This document shows, piece after piece, positions 8,867 through 15,469 of a stretch of DNA of 44,147 bases. Positions within the stretch are counted from its first letter, which is position 1. Each line of letters begins with the position of its first letter. This DNA is from a virus: the IMG/VR virus record IMGVR_UViG_3300027704_002498, positions 1 to 44,147 of that record; one strand, given 5' to 3'. Under the pieces are notes generated by a model. It made no database searches and was not told the DNA's origin. It saw nothing but the letters and a program-made list of their open reading frames with translations. The translations under genes were made by a program, and so were the position numbers.

Positions 8867-9399
8867 TGTTTAACTCCGAGTGCCTTGTAAGTTTTTTGAA
8901 CACACTTTGCTTGGAAGTAACAATCAGCTAAAGCATTGTGTAATTCTTGTTGTATTTCTTTTCTTGGATCAACTGGCATTAAATCAAACAATGTTCTAGA
9001 ATCTCGTATTTGCCAAAAGTTCCACGGAACTGGTTTGCCTAGTTGTGTATATAAGTTCTCTAGTATTACCATATCAAACACAGGACCTTGAGCCCATATT
9101 TTATCTACACCAATTAGAAATTTATTAAGTTGTGTAGTCATTTCTTCAATACTAATACGGCCATCTTCTGACAATGCTTCGTCTAATACTACTTTGTCTT
9201 GTTTTGCCCACCAAGCCATAGTGCCGTCATCTATATCTCGACCCATAGTTGTTTGTTCTTCTACTTCTACTTTGATATATAATGGATCATAAGGTTCCTC
9301 GTCATTAAACGGACTGAACTTTATGGCACCCATTGACGTTATAACTGCGTTAGGCTTAGTACTAAACGTTTCTAAATCTATCATAGCGTGAATTGTCAT
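8863..9399 (-). CDS. DexA-like 3'-5' exonuclease (DEDD family)
   Basis: The start MIDLETFSTKPNAVITSMGA gives the D-x-E exonuclease motif I. The middle holds WAQGPVFDMVILENL (motif II Asp), and LHNALADCYFQAKCV near the end gives the last acidic motif (H-x-A-x-x-D). This is the RNase-H-like DEDD fold of T4 DexA and related phage exonucleases; at 178 residues it is shorter than T4 DexA (227). It probably degrades single-stranded DNA or RNA during host DNA breakdown or recombination. It starts 1 base after the clpS stop codon and overlaps the next gene, so it is cotranscribed from the sigma70 promoter at 9736. Confidence 0.78.
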   Translation of the reverse strand: MTIHAMIDLETFSTKPNAVITSMGAIKFSPFNDEEPYDPLYIKVEVEEQTTMGRDIDDGTMAWWAKQDKVVLDEALSEDGRISIEEMTTQLNKFLIGVDKIWAQGPVFDMVILENLYTQLGKPVPWNFWQIRDSRTLFDLMPVDPRKEIQQELHNALADCYFQAKCVQKTYKALGVKH

Positions 9400-9400
9400 T

Positions 9401-9709
9401 TTATTCCTTCTCTATTTTTACTTGTAAAGGAAAACCTCTACTTCTTGCCAATACAGTTACTTCAATGCCTTTTTGTTCAGCAATCTCATACGGTAATACG
9501 GCTACAACTGCAAACCCATCTTCATGAATTTTTAATGTTATGGCCTCAGCGTCTTCTGGATTGTAATCAAATATATCTAATAAGGTTTCTACAACAAATT
9601 CCATTGTTGTTAATTCGTCATTCATATAAATGACTTTGTAAAGTCCAGGTTCGTCAATTTTGACTTGTGTACCTGTTTGTACCTTTTCTTTTATTTCAGT
9701 GTCACTCAT
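9401..9709 (-). CDS. clpS: ClpS-like adaptor of the Clp protease
   Basis: ClpS binds the N-domain of ClpA/ClpC, delivers N-degron substrates and lowers degradation of ssrA-tagged proteins by ClpAP. The 102-residue protein keeps the whole core: YKVIYMNDELTTMEFVVETL, KIHEDGFAVVAVLPYEIAEQ and LARSRGFPL. Residues that form the N-degron pocket in bacterial ClpS are present (Asn30, Asp31, Met36, His62). The start ATG has AGAGG about six bases upstream. It is the first gene behind a perfect sigma70 promoter (9736-9764), so it is probably made early. No clpA is visible in the window; a host ClpA would be the partner. ClpX, also encoded here, does not normally use ClpS. Confidence 0.85.
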   Translation of the reverse strand: MSDTEIKEKVQTGTQVKIDEPGLYKVIYMNDELTTMEFVVETLLDIFDYNPEDAEAITLKIHEDGFAVVAVLPYEIAEQKGIEVTVLARSRGFPLQVKIEKE

Positions 9710-9735
9710 AATTACCTCTTTGTTAGTATGTTTAT

Positions 9736-9764
9736 ATTATAACTGATTTTATACCGTTTGTCAA
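9736..9764 (-). promoter_or_regulatory. Consensus sigma70 promoter for the clpS operon
   Basis: Minus-strand TTGACA (9764-9759), a 17-base spacer, then TATAAT (9741-9736): full consensus. It lies about 27 bases upstream of the clpS start and just downstream of the hsp20 terminator, so it begins a separate, probably early, transcription unit. Confidence 0.85.
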
Positions 9765-9765
9765 G

Positions 9766-9803
9766 AAAAAAGATAGGATTAATCATAAAACTAACCCTAT
9801 CTT
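9766..9803 (-). terminator. Rho-independent terminator after hsp20
   Basis: On the minus strand a 12-base-pair stem (AAGATAGGGTTA / TAATCCTATCTT, one G-U pair) with a ten-base loop is followed by a run of T. It lies directly between the hsp20 stop and the clpS promoter and isolates the two units. Confidence 0.85.
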
Positions 9804-9820
9804 CAATTGTTAACTATGAA

Positions 9821-10249
9821 TTATTTGATATTAATTGTTCTTGGCTTTTTAGCCTCTGGAACAATTTTCTCCAATGATACTTTTAGTAAGCCATCTTTTA
9901 ATTCCGCACCGTTAACTACAACATCTTCAGCAATAGTGAAAGATCTTTTGAATTGACGTTTTGAAATTCCTCTGTGTAATACACTTGGATCTTCGTCAGC
10001 GTCTTTTTCACTTTGAACTGAATTAACAGTTAAGTTATTATCAGCATATTTTACTTCAATGTCTTTTTTGCCAAAGCCGGCTAAAGCCATTTCGATATCA
10101 TATGTGAAGTCGCCTGTTTTTACGATATTGTATGGTGGAAAATTCACTTGAGGCATATCAGTAATGTGTTCAAAATGATTGAACATATCGTCGAATCCTA
10201 CTGTGAATGGTTTTAGTTGATTAAAGATAGATAGTCTTGCGTTTGTCAT
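9821..10249 (-). CDS. hsp20: Small heat-shock protein (Hsp20/IbpA family)
   Basis: 142 residues with an alpha-crystallin domain at about 35-135: YNIVKTGDFTYDIEMALAGF, the DIEVKYADNNLTV strand, GISKRQFKRSFTIAEDV and the GLLKVSLEK strand. The C-terminal INI matches the I-x-I motif used for oligomer assembly. It acts as an ATP-independent holdase; in marine T4-like phages it is thought to help fold virion proteins. The SD site AAGGAG is strong. It is a single-gene unit with a TATAAATA late box and a sigma70-like box upstream and a strong terminator downstream, suggesting high expression both early and late. Confidence 0.92.
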   Translation of the reverse strand: MTNARLSIFNQLKPFTVGFDDMFNHFEHITDMPQVNFPPYNIVKTGDFTYDIEMALAGFGKKDIEVKYADNNLTVNSVQSEKDADEDPSVLHRGISKRQFKRSFTIAEDVVVNGAELKDGLLKVSLEKIVPEAKKPRTINIK

Positions 10250-10308
10250 TGCTTTCTCCTTATATTAAAGCGAGTTAACGTTGTACCCGAACATTCGGCG
10301 TACAATAG

Positions 10309-10316
10309 TATTTATA
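10309..10316 (-). promoter_or_regulatory. T4-like late promoter TATAAATA before hsp20
   Basis: Exact minus-strand TATAAATA, 60 bases upstream of the hsp20 start. In T4-like phages this octamer is the whole late promoter, read by the phage late sigma and sliding clamp. Confidence 0.7.
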
Positions 10317-10328
10317 TTACTATACTAT

Positions 10329-10358
10329 ATTATATAAGCATTAATGGTAAAAAGTCAA
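10329..10358 (-). promoter_or_regulatory. Sigma70-like promoter before hsp20
   Basis: Minus-strand TTGACT (10358-10353), 18-base spacer, TATAAT (10334-10329). It lies upstream of the TATAAATA box, so hsp20 seems to have tandem early and late promoters. Confidence 0.6.
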
Positions 10359-10404
10359 GTCTATTTTGGATATTTTCGGGTAAATATAGTATCAGGAGAA
10401 TATA

Positions 10405-11169
10405 ATGGCATCAAACGGAATATCAACACTAACGGTAAATGGTATTGCTGACAAACCCGGAAGGCAAACAGCAAAACTAAACCTAGCACAAACTCGCAGA
10501 AAAGCAGGTGGTGATACTACCAAGCCTTACTACAGACCTCTTAATACATATAACATCGGTATGTTACATCAGATCATTGACTATCGAAACATAGAGGAAG
10601 GTAAAACATATACTATACTTTCAGACTTTGATCCGAGTAACTCGCCTTTAAATCGTGCACGACCATGGAAGGCGTGGGAGGCAGGTGTTCAAAGTTTATC
10701 GATGCAAGAGTATCATGGCATACAGGTTGGCCAGACATATACTATATTCGCAGACGTAACAGTCGGCGGTGGTGCTGGACCAATTACAGATTGGGCTTCA
10801 ATGGGAGCATCAAGTAACGATATAGGTACAGTATTCACAGCAACAGCAATGGTCCACCAAGGACCCGGAGCCATCGCCTATGTATATGAAGGATCAGCAC
10901 CAATGCTCAAATGGCATGAATTTTGGGCAGGCGGCGGCCAGTCTAACATTCCAGGTGGTACTGGTCATAATCCATCAGGATGGATGGACTCGAGCCTAGT
11001 AAGGACCAACATCACCTCAGGATATCCAGATAATACCAAGGGCTATGTAGGTCTAACATTTACTGCCGCATTTGAATCAGGATTTCCTACCCAAGACTCC
11101 AGAGTTACTGGTGTGGTGATGTGTGGTGATGACAGCGATACTCCAGTAGCAGGAAGACCTTGGACATAA
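10405..11169 (+). CDS. Unknown protein, isolated plus-strand gene
   Basis: 254 residues; I do not recognise the family. The protein has no signal peptide or membrane helix and is rich in Gly, Ser, Thr and aromatic residues, with two similar half-motifs, GKTYTILSDFDPSNS (about 66-80) and GQTYTIFADVTVGGG (about 111-125), as in a duplicated beta-sandwich strand. That composition suits a virion decoration or fibre protein. AGGAG lies six bases before the ATG. It is one of only two plus-strand genes in the window, transcribed away from hsp20 and ending at a symmetrical hairpin. No clear promoter consensus is visible on the plus strand upstream. Codon choice includes more C/G-ending codons than its neighbours, which could indicate separate acquisition. 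Confidence 0.7.
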   Translation: MASNGISTLTVNGIADKPGRQTAKLNLAQTRRKAGGDTTKPYYRPLNTYNIGMLHQIIDYRNIEEGKTYTILSDFDPSNSPLNRARPWKAWEAGVQSLSMQEYHGIQVGQTYTIFADVTVGGGAGPITDWASMGASSNDIGTVFTATAMVHQGPGAIAYVYEGSAPMLKWHEFWAGGGQSNIPGGTGHNPSGWMDSSLVRTNITSGYPDNTKGYVGLTFTAAFESGFPTQDSRVTGVVMCGDDSDTPVAGRPWT

Positions 11170-11172
11170 AAA

Positions 11173-11190
11173 TCCCCCAATTAAGGGGGA
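11173..11190. terminator. Bidirectional hairpin terminator between convergent genes
   Basis: TCCCCC-AATTAA-GGGGGA, flanked by A-rich and T-rich bases on both sides. On the minus strand it is followed by TTTTTA and on the plus strand by CTTT. It lies between the plus-strand gene ending at 11169 and the minus-strand gene ending at 11257. Confidence 0.75.
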
Positions 11191-11256
11191 CTTTGAATAG
11201 TGTGGGATTTTAGTTTTTAAAGAGCGTAAAAATCCCTGGTAAAGTTGCTCTGTTGA

Positions 11257-11589
11257 TTAAGAATAAATTGAATTATTCCCAATTTGGTCGCTATCTTCAA
11301 CTTCAATCATAGAAAGGATTGGTGAATTAAGCCATTGCTGTAATCCTGTACTATATTGGATTTTATCAGCAAATTTAAGTTTATCAACTGGCTTTTGAAA
11401 TGAACGCTCTAATGCTTTCATCTTAGTAGCCTGTTCTAGTGTAACTTTAACAATTTCACCGTCATCTGTTTTAACAGTATCTAACGGAATTGGATTCTCC
11501 TGTGAATCTTCAATTTTACCAAACTGAATAAACATTTTCTTTTGCTTATAACCCGGAGCCAAATCATCATTATCAATCTTCATACCCAT
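11257..11589 (-). CDS. Small conserved-looking phage protein, unknown
   Basis: 110 residues, soluble, acidic at both ends and basic in the middle. No domain is recognised. The start ATG has AGAGG five bases upstream, and a good sigma70 promoter (11622-11650) lies directly upstream, so the gene can be expressed alone and early. The bidirectional terminator follows it. Short, early, singly promoted genes of this kind in T4-like phages are often host-takeover proteins, but nothing in the sequence shows a target. Confidence 0.6.
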   Translation of the reverse strand: MGMKIDNDDLAPGYKQKKMFIQFGKIEDSQENPIPLDTVKTDDGEIVKVTLEQATKMKALERSFQKPVDKLKFADKIQYSTGLQQWLNSPILSMIEVEDSDQIGNNSIYS

Positions 11590-11621
11590 ATAGAACCTCT
11601 TTCTTTATTATGTAATATACT

Positions 11622-11650
11622 ATTATACACTCAATTGAACCAAAAGTCAA
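11622..11650 (-). promoter_or_regulatory. Sigma70 promoter for the 110-residue protein
   Basis: Minus-strand TTGACT (11650-11645), 17-base spacer, TATAAT (11627-11622); one mismatch from consensus. The -35 box overlaps the last codons of the gene upstream (stop at 11647). Confidence 0.75.
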
Positions 11651-12270
11651 CCTTTTTTCGTGGTTTTTTTGGAAATGAGTTTGAAAATAGCGTCATGACC
11701 AGCTTGTGTATATGTTAAATCATAGTTATAATGCTTGTTTGTGGCTATCAAATCGTTGATTTTAGCGTGTTTTTCTATATTCGCACCATGTATGTTACAC
11801 CAACGAGTAAACTGCTCAGATAATGAATGTTTATGAAAATATGGTGTCGTAGTACTCTTTAATAGTGTTTCGCCTACACACGGGCTTATTTGAGCCCACT
11901 CTGTGACGATTTTAGCGTCTTTTCTTATGCTTTTAATAGCATTATAAAACCCCATGTTATGCTCAATCATACTATCGGGTGTATGTGTCATTAGCAACAT
12001 ATCACGTCGTCTAGTAAAGTTAATATCTAAGTAATTATCGTTGCTCCAATTATACACAAAACTACCTATTTTTTGATGTACAAGATCAGGAAACATTACT
12101 ATAATATTTTTATGAGTTTTTTGGTGTTTAATGAATTCTTGGAATGAATCTTCGTTTGATTCTGTGACAATAACTGTTGGTTCTTCTTTATAATAGTCTG
12201 CTAACTGAAGAACCCAATGCCCTTCGCCGTGATTAGTTATACTAACTGTATCATTACCTATTACTAGCAT
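11647..12270 (-). CDS. SGNH-hydrolase-like protein with degenerate active site (tentative)
   Basis: 207 residues. The N-terminus LVIGNDTVSITNHGEGHWVL and the C-terminal stretch YDLTYTQAGHDAIFKL have the layout of an SGNH-fold protein, and it follows immediately after a clearer member of that fold. The usual nucleophile Ser and the D-x-x-H pair are not intact here (D-L-T-Y instead), so catalysis is doubtful. It overlaps the upstream gene by 17 bases. A duplicate that lost activity, or a partner subunit, are both possible; the fold assignment itself is weak. Confidence 0.4.
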   Translation of the reverse strand: MLVIGNDTVSITNHGEGHWVLQLADYYKEEPTVIVTESNEDSFQEFIKHQKTHKNIIVMFPDLVHQKIGSFVYNWSNDNYLDINFTRRRDMLLMTHTPDSMIEHNMGFYNAIKSIRKDAKIVTEWAQISPCVGETLLKSTTTPYFHKHSLSEQFTRWCNIHGANIEKHAKINDLIATNKHYNYDLTYTQAGHDAIFKLISKKTTKKG

Positions 12271-13045
12271 CTATCTTCTCTTTTACTAATTTAGCAAAGT
12301 CTTTATTAGTTTTTGGACCTGGGTGTTTCCTATCTGATCCAAACTCTTGTGTATTATTTAACAACTCTAAAATGCCTGTTTCTAACCAATGGGTTTTGTC
12401 AATTTTATTTGCTAACTGTTTTACATTTAGTAAAGGCCCGTCTTCTATTTCATTTAAAAAATCTAAAGGATGCCAATAGCCCCAATCACCCGGATACTTA
12501 AAATGTTTCGCATGGAGCCAATCTCCTCCATTTACAAACAGATAAGGTTGATTAATTTCTTTAAAATAAGTTTGTAGCACATAAGCATTCTTTATTAAAC
12601 TTAAAAAACTAGTGGCTGCATCTTCTAAAAGAACATAGTGCCTGGCACTACTATTATCTACCCAACTACCATGTTCCACACTAGCATAACTTGTTGGGCC
12701 ATTATCTACAGTCCAAAAATTTTGAGTTCCTGTAACTATAGTATGTGTTAAACAGTGGAAGTCTTCATCTAAATTACTGGCTTCTAATAATTGAATACTG
12801 TCTGCTGGCTTTTGAATACCTATTGTTTCCCAACGAGGTAGACCAGTCCATTGAATAATAGCTAGTTCAGGTTTGTGATGTTCGCAAAAACTCCATGCCC
12901 GTCTGGCTATAAAATCATTTGAACTTCCGCAAACACCGTGGTTGTACACTTTGGAAAAACCTAAATGATTAGTCCAACTATCTTTATAACTGTTTAGATA
13001 ATGAAAATGACTATTACTACAACCTGCTATGTAAACTGTTGCCAT
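12254..13045 (-). CDS. SGNH/GDSL-hydrolase-like protein
   Basis: 263 residues. The motifs are arranged as in SGNH hydrolases: block I VYIAGCSNSHFHY (Ser in G-C-S-N-S), block II GVCGSSNDFIARR (Gly and Asn), block III IQWTGLPRWE, and block V DRKHPGPKTNKDFA with the D-x-x-H pair. SGNH enzymes remove acyl or other ester groups from sugars, lipids or peptidoglycan. No signal peptide is present, so it would act inside the cell or in the virion. The position between the helicase/ClpX region and a short early gene gives no further clue. Confidence 0.55.
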   Translation of the reverse strand: MATVYIAGCSNSHFHYLNSYKDSWTNHLGFSKVYNHGVCGSSNDFIARRAWSFCEHHKPELAIIQWTGLPRWETIGIQKPADSIQLLEASNLDEDFHCLTHTIVTGTQNFWTVDNGPTSYASVEHGSWVDNSSARHYVLLEDAATSFLSLIKNAYVLQTYFKEINQPYLFVNGGDWLHAKHFKYPGDWGYWHPLDFLNEIEDGPLLNVKQLANKIDKTHWLETGILELLNNTQEFGSDRKHPGPKTNKDFAKLVKEKIDASNR

Positions 13046-13056
13046 TGCTGATCACC

Positions 13057-13353
13057 TTAGTACATTCTCTTTTTGGAAAATCCCCAGGCTGAGTCGAGCT
13101 CACGTTGTTTCTTCTTCCAACGGTTTACGCCGGCTTTTTTAGCAAGGCGTCGCTTCTCACTTGGTTTTGTATAAAACTGCCTGTCTCTTGCTTCTTGTAA
13201 AGTATTGTCTGCTTGAAGTCTTTTCTTCAGTATTCGCAATGCCTTTGTAACATCACCATTTCTAACTTCAATTGTTGTTCCGCCTGTTAAATCTTGTGCT
13301 CTTTTAAATTTTGGTGGCCTTTCATATCCACCCTGCTTTTTATTTACAAACAT
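13057..13353 (-). CDS. rpsU: Ribosomal protein bS21
   Basis: 98 residues, strongly basic. The segment TTIEVRNGDVTKALRILKKR followed by FYTKPSEKRRLAKKAGVNRW is the bS21 core, with an N-terminal extension of about 25 residues and a C-terminal extension. bS21 sits on the 30S platform beside the anti-SD end of 16S rRNA and helps start-site choice. Phage bS21 proteins can replace the host subunit. The start ATG overlaps the clpX stop (TAATG), and a perfect AGGAGG lies within the last clpX codons, so the two are translationally coupled with very strong initiation on bS21. Confidence 0.93.
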   Translation of the reverse strand: MFVNKKQGGYERPPKFKRAQDLTGGTTIEVRNGDVTKALRILKKRLQADNTLQEARDRQFYTKPSEKRRLAKKAGVNRWKKKQRELDSAWGFSKKRMY

Positions 13354-14513
13354 TAAACCTCCTGTACGTCTGATTCATTAATAATTACTTCTTTCCCTGT
13401 TAGTTCGTCTAACTCATAATAGTATTCAAGCAAGGTACTTTCTAATATACCCTTTAATGCTCTAGCCCCTATCTTATATTGTAACGCAAGGTCTACTATC
13501 TTGTCAAGAGCTTTCTCCGAAAATATCAGTTCAACCCCATCTAACTCAAAATAGAACCTAGTTTGATCTAATAGGTTGTTATCAACATCGGTTAATATCT
13601 GCTTTAACTCATCTTTCGATAATTCTTTTGTTTGTACTATTACCGGAAAACGGCCAACAAATTCAGGTATCATTCCGTAGTTGATTAATTCAGAAGTTAT
13701 TAATTTTTTTTCTTTAGCATTGGCACTATTAAATCCAATAACACTAGAACTACTTTCAGTCAATCCAACAAACGCTCCACTACCAATAAACAGTATTCTA
13801 CTAGTATCTACTTCGATCATTTCCTGTTGCGGGTGCTTGCGGCCACCCATAGGTGCTACCCTAACAATAGTTCCTTCTACTAATTTTAGTAAGGCTTGCT
13901 GTACACCTTCTCCAGAAACATCTCTTGTTATTGAAGCGTTTTCTCCTTTGCGGCCAATCTTATCTATTTCATCTAAAAATATAATACCCTGTTCAGCCCT
14001 TGCTACATTGTAATCCACTTTCATTAATAACGAACTAATAATACTTTCAACATCATCGCCTACGTAGCCGCTTTCTGTTAAACTTGTAGCATCAGCAATT
14101 ACAATAGGAACATCTAAAAATTTAGCTATCTGCTTAGCCATAAATGTTTTGCCACTTCCTGTAGGACCAATAATTAGTTGATTGTTCTTTTCGACAGTTC
14201 CATCTAAGTCAAACATTAACCGTTTGTAATGATTAACAACACCAACTGCCATATGCCGTTTAGCTCGATGCTGGCCCACCATATTATTATCTAAAAAAGA
14301 AACAATCTCTTTGGCTGTTTTTGGTTTGAGGCTTCGTGTGTTTGCTTTTGCTTTTTCATCTGTTAAAACTTTGCTACACAAGTCTATACATTCGTCACAG
14401 ATTCCCACTCCCTCAGCAACAATAATTTTATATACTTGGTCTTTATTTTTGCCGCAGAAGTTACACTCTGTAACTTGTAATATCTCATCTATGTTTGTTG
14501 AAAAATCAGTCAT
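13353..14513 (-). CDS. clpX: ClpX, ATPase subunit of the Clp protease
   Basis: A full ClpX of 386 residues (E. coli 424). The N-terminal zinc domain has Cys17, Cys20, Cys39 and Cys42. Walker A is GPTGSGKT (116-123), pore loop 1 is SGYVGDD, Walker B is IIFLDEIDKI, the RKH loop is GGRKHPQQE, and the sensor-2 segment is KIGARALKG. The IGF tripeptide that docks onto ClpP is present (SSVIGFNSA). ClpX recognises ssrA tags ending in Ala-Ala, unfolds the protein and feeds it to ClpP; no clpP is visible here, so host ClpP is the likely partner. The start is supported by AAAGG seven bases upstream. It overlaps the preceding gene and is coupled to rpsU. Confidence 0.95.
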   Translation of the reverse strand: MTDFSTNIDEILQVTECNFCGKNKDQVYKIIVAEGVGICDECIDLCSKVLTDEKAKANTRSLKPKTAKEIVSFLDNNMVGQHRAKRHMAVGVVNHYKRLMFDLDGTVEKNNQLIIGPTGSGKTFMAKQIAKFLDVPIVIADATSLTESGYVGDDVESIISSLLMKVDYNVARAEQGIIFLDEIDKIGRKGENASITRDVSGEGVQQALLKLVEGTIVRVAPMGGRKHPQQEMIEVDTSRILFIGSGAFVGLTESSSSVIGFNSANAKEKKLITSELINYGMIPEFVGRFPVIVQTKELSKDELKQILTDVDNNLLDQTRFYFELDGVELIFSEKALDKIVDLALQYKIGARALKGILESTLLEYYYELDELTGKEVIINESDVQEV

Positions 14514-14880
14514 TTGTTAACCTTTTCTTTAATATCCAGTCTACTGGAACTGTTAATTTTCTATTATTTAATGATTCATAATTAGCATCATGATGAATAT
14601 CATCACACCACCAAACATTAGGCAGTGACATTAAAAACCCCGTCACTATTTTATTTTCATACTCATTACTTACTATTGTTACAGTTGACCTATGGGCTGT
14701 ATTAATAATCCAATCTACTTTGCTATTGTGTTCGCCAATATGTAAACTGTAATCACCATATTTTGGTAACTCCTTTATGTACTGTTCAACTGTCCAATTA
14801 TCACAGCCTACTAAAAATACACTTTCAACTTTGCCAAACCAATAGTCCGGCTCTGTTACTATTGTTACGTTATTGTCCAA
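14506..14880 (-). CDS. Unknown small protein upstream of clpX
   Basis: 124 residues, no recognised domain. The sequence is mixed alpha/beta, with VESVFLVGCDNWTVEQYI near the start and a WWCDDIHHD cluster (Trp, Cys, Asp, His) near residue 92, which could bind a metal. Translation probably starts at TTG (14880), preceded by AAGGGA; no ATG is available nearby. It overlaps the coiled-coil reading frame upstream by 11 bases and clpX downstream by 8, so it belongs to the same operon. It may be a ClpX or ribosome partner, but only position suggests this. Confidence 0.55.
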   Translation of the reverse strand: MDNNVTIVTEPDYWFGKVESVFLVGCDNWTVEQYIKELPKYGDYSLHIGEHNSKVDWIINTAHRSTVTIVSNEYENKIVTGFLMSLPNVWWCDDIHHDANYESLNNRKLTVPVDWILKKRLTND

Positions 14881-15469
14881 GTACGTCCCTTCTAGTTAAA
14901 TATTTAGATACTGCTTCTTTTTCGTCTACACTTAAATCGTCCACGTCGTGTGTATTTCGTGCTAGTTGATCAACTAAATGCTTAATGTAATCAGATGTCA
15001 AGTACGTTGAAGTTCCTTCCTTGTCAACACTAATCCATTTATTTCCGTTCCATTTTTTAAGTTCATGTGGGTAAACATTTGTTAAAGTGTGTAGTTGGCC
15101 TTTGTGTGGGTCAACTGGTAAATGCTCACCAAATGATGCTGTTGCTCCGAGGTTTTCTTCCTCTTCTGTTATTGTGGCATTTTTATCAATAAGATCATAT
15201 TTTTGACTTATTCTCTCAATAGCTTGGTCCCTACTTGCTACTTGAGTTTGTAAGTTTACTTGCTCTTTTTGTAAGTTTATAATATCGCTGTTGAGTGAAT
15301 CGATTCCGGTAGTATCAGTAATAATCTTTTCAACTTCAACTTCAACTTCTTTGATTACATCAGGCTTGTTTACTAATTCAGTTACTTGTGATTTAAGTAA
15401 CACATTTTCTTCTTCTAGTTTAGCAATAGTCTTTGTTGCTATCTTAGTTAACTCGTCGACTTCGTCCTT
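14870..15469 (-). CDS. C-terminal coiled-coil segment, probably translated by -1 frameshift
   Basis: An open frame of 199 codons that overlaps the end of the 550-residue membrane protein and is shifted by -1 relative to it. The only candidate start in the frame is GTG at 15403, with no SD site and lying inside a coiled coil. Reading from the 9-A run at 15468-15476 instead continues the coiled coil of the upstream protein without a break (KKKDEVDELTKIATKTIAKL...). The first 60-70 residues are coiled coil, then a VEVEVEKIITDT strand, a second coil and a C-terminal domain (about 90-199) with KKWNGNKWISVDKEG and a helical end. I therefore read this as the tail of a 743-residue fusion. A separate short protein or a homopolymer sequencing error are the alternatives. 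Confidence 0.6.
   Translation of the reverse strand, partial: KDEVDELTKIATKTIAKLEEENVLLKSQVTELVNKPDVIKEVEVEVEKIITDTTGIDSLNSDIINLQKEQVNLQTQVASRDQAIERISQKYDLIDKNATITEEEENLGATASFGEHLPVDPHKGQLHTLTNVYPHELKKWNGNKWISVDKEGTSTYLTSDYIKHLVDQLARNTHDVDDLSVDEKEAVSKYLTRRDVLGQ

Noticed and set aside
15401-15403. GTG as independent start of the coiled-coil frame
   Set aside because: There is no SD and the coiled coil continues upstream to the nine-A run, so a frameshift explains it better.
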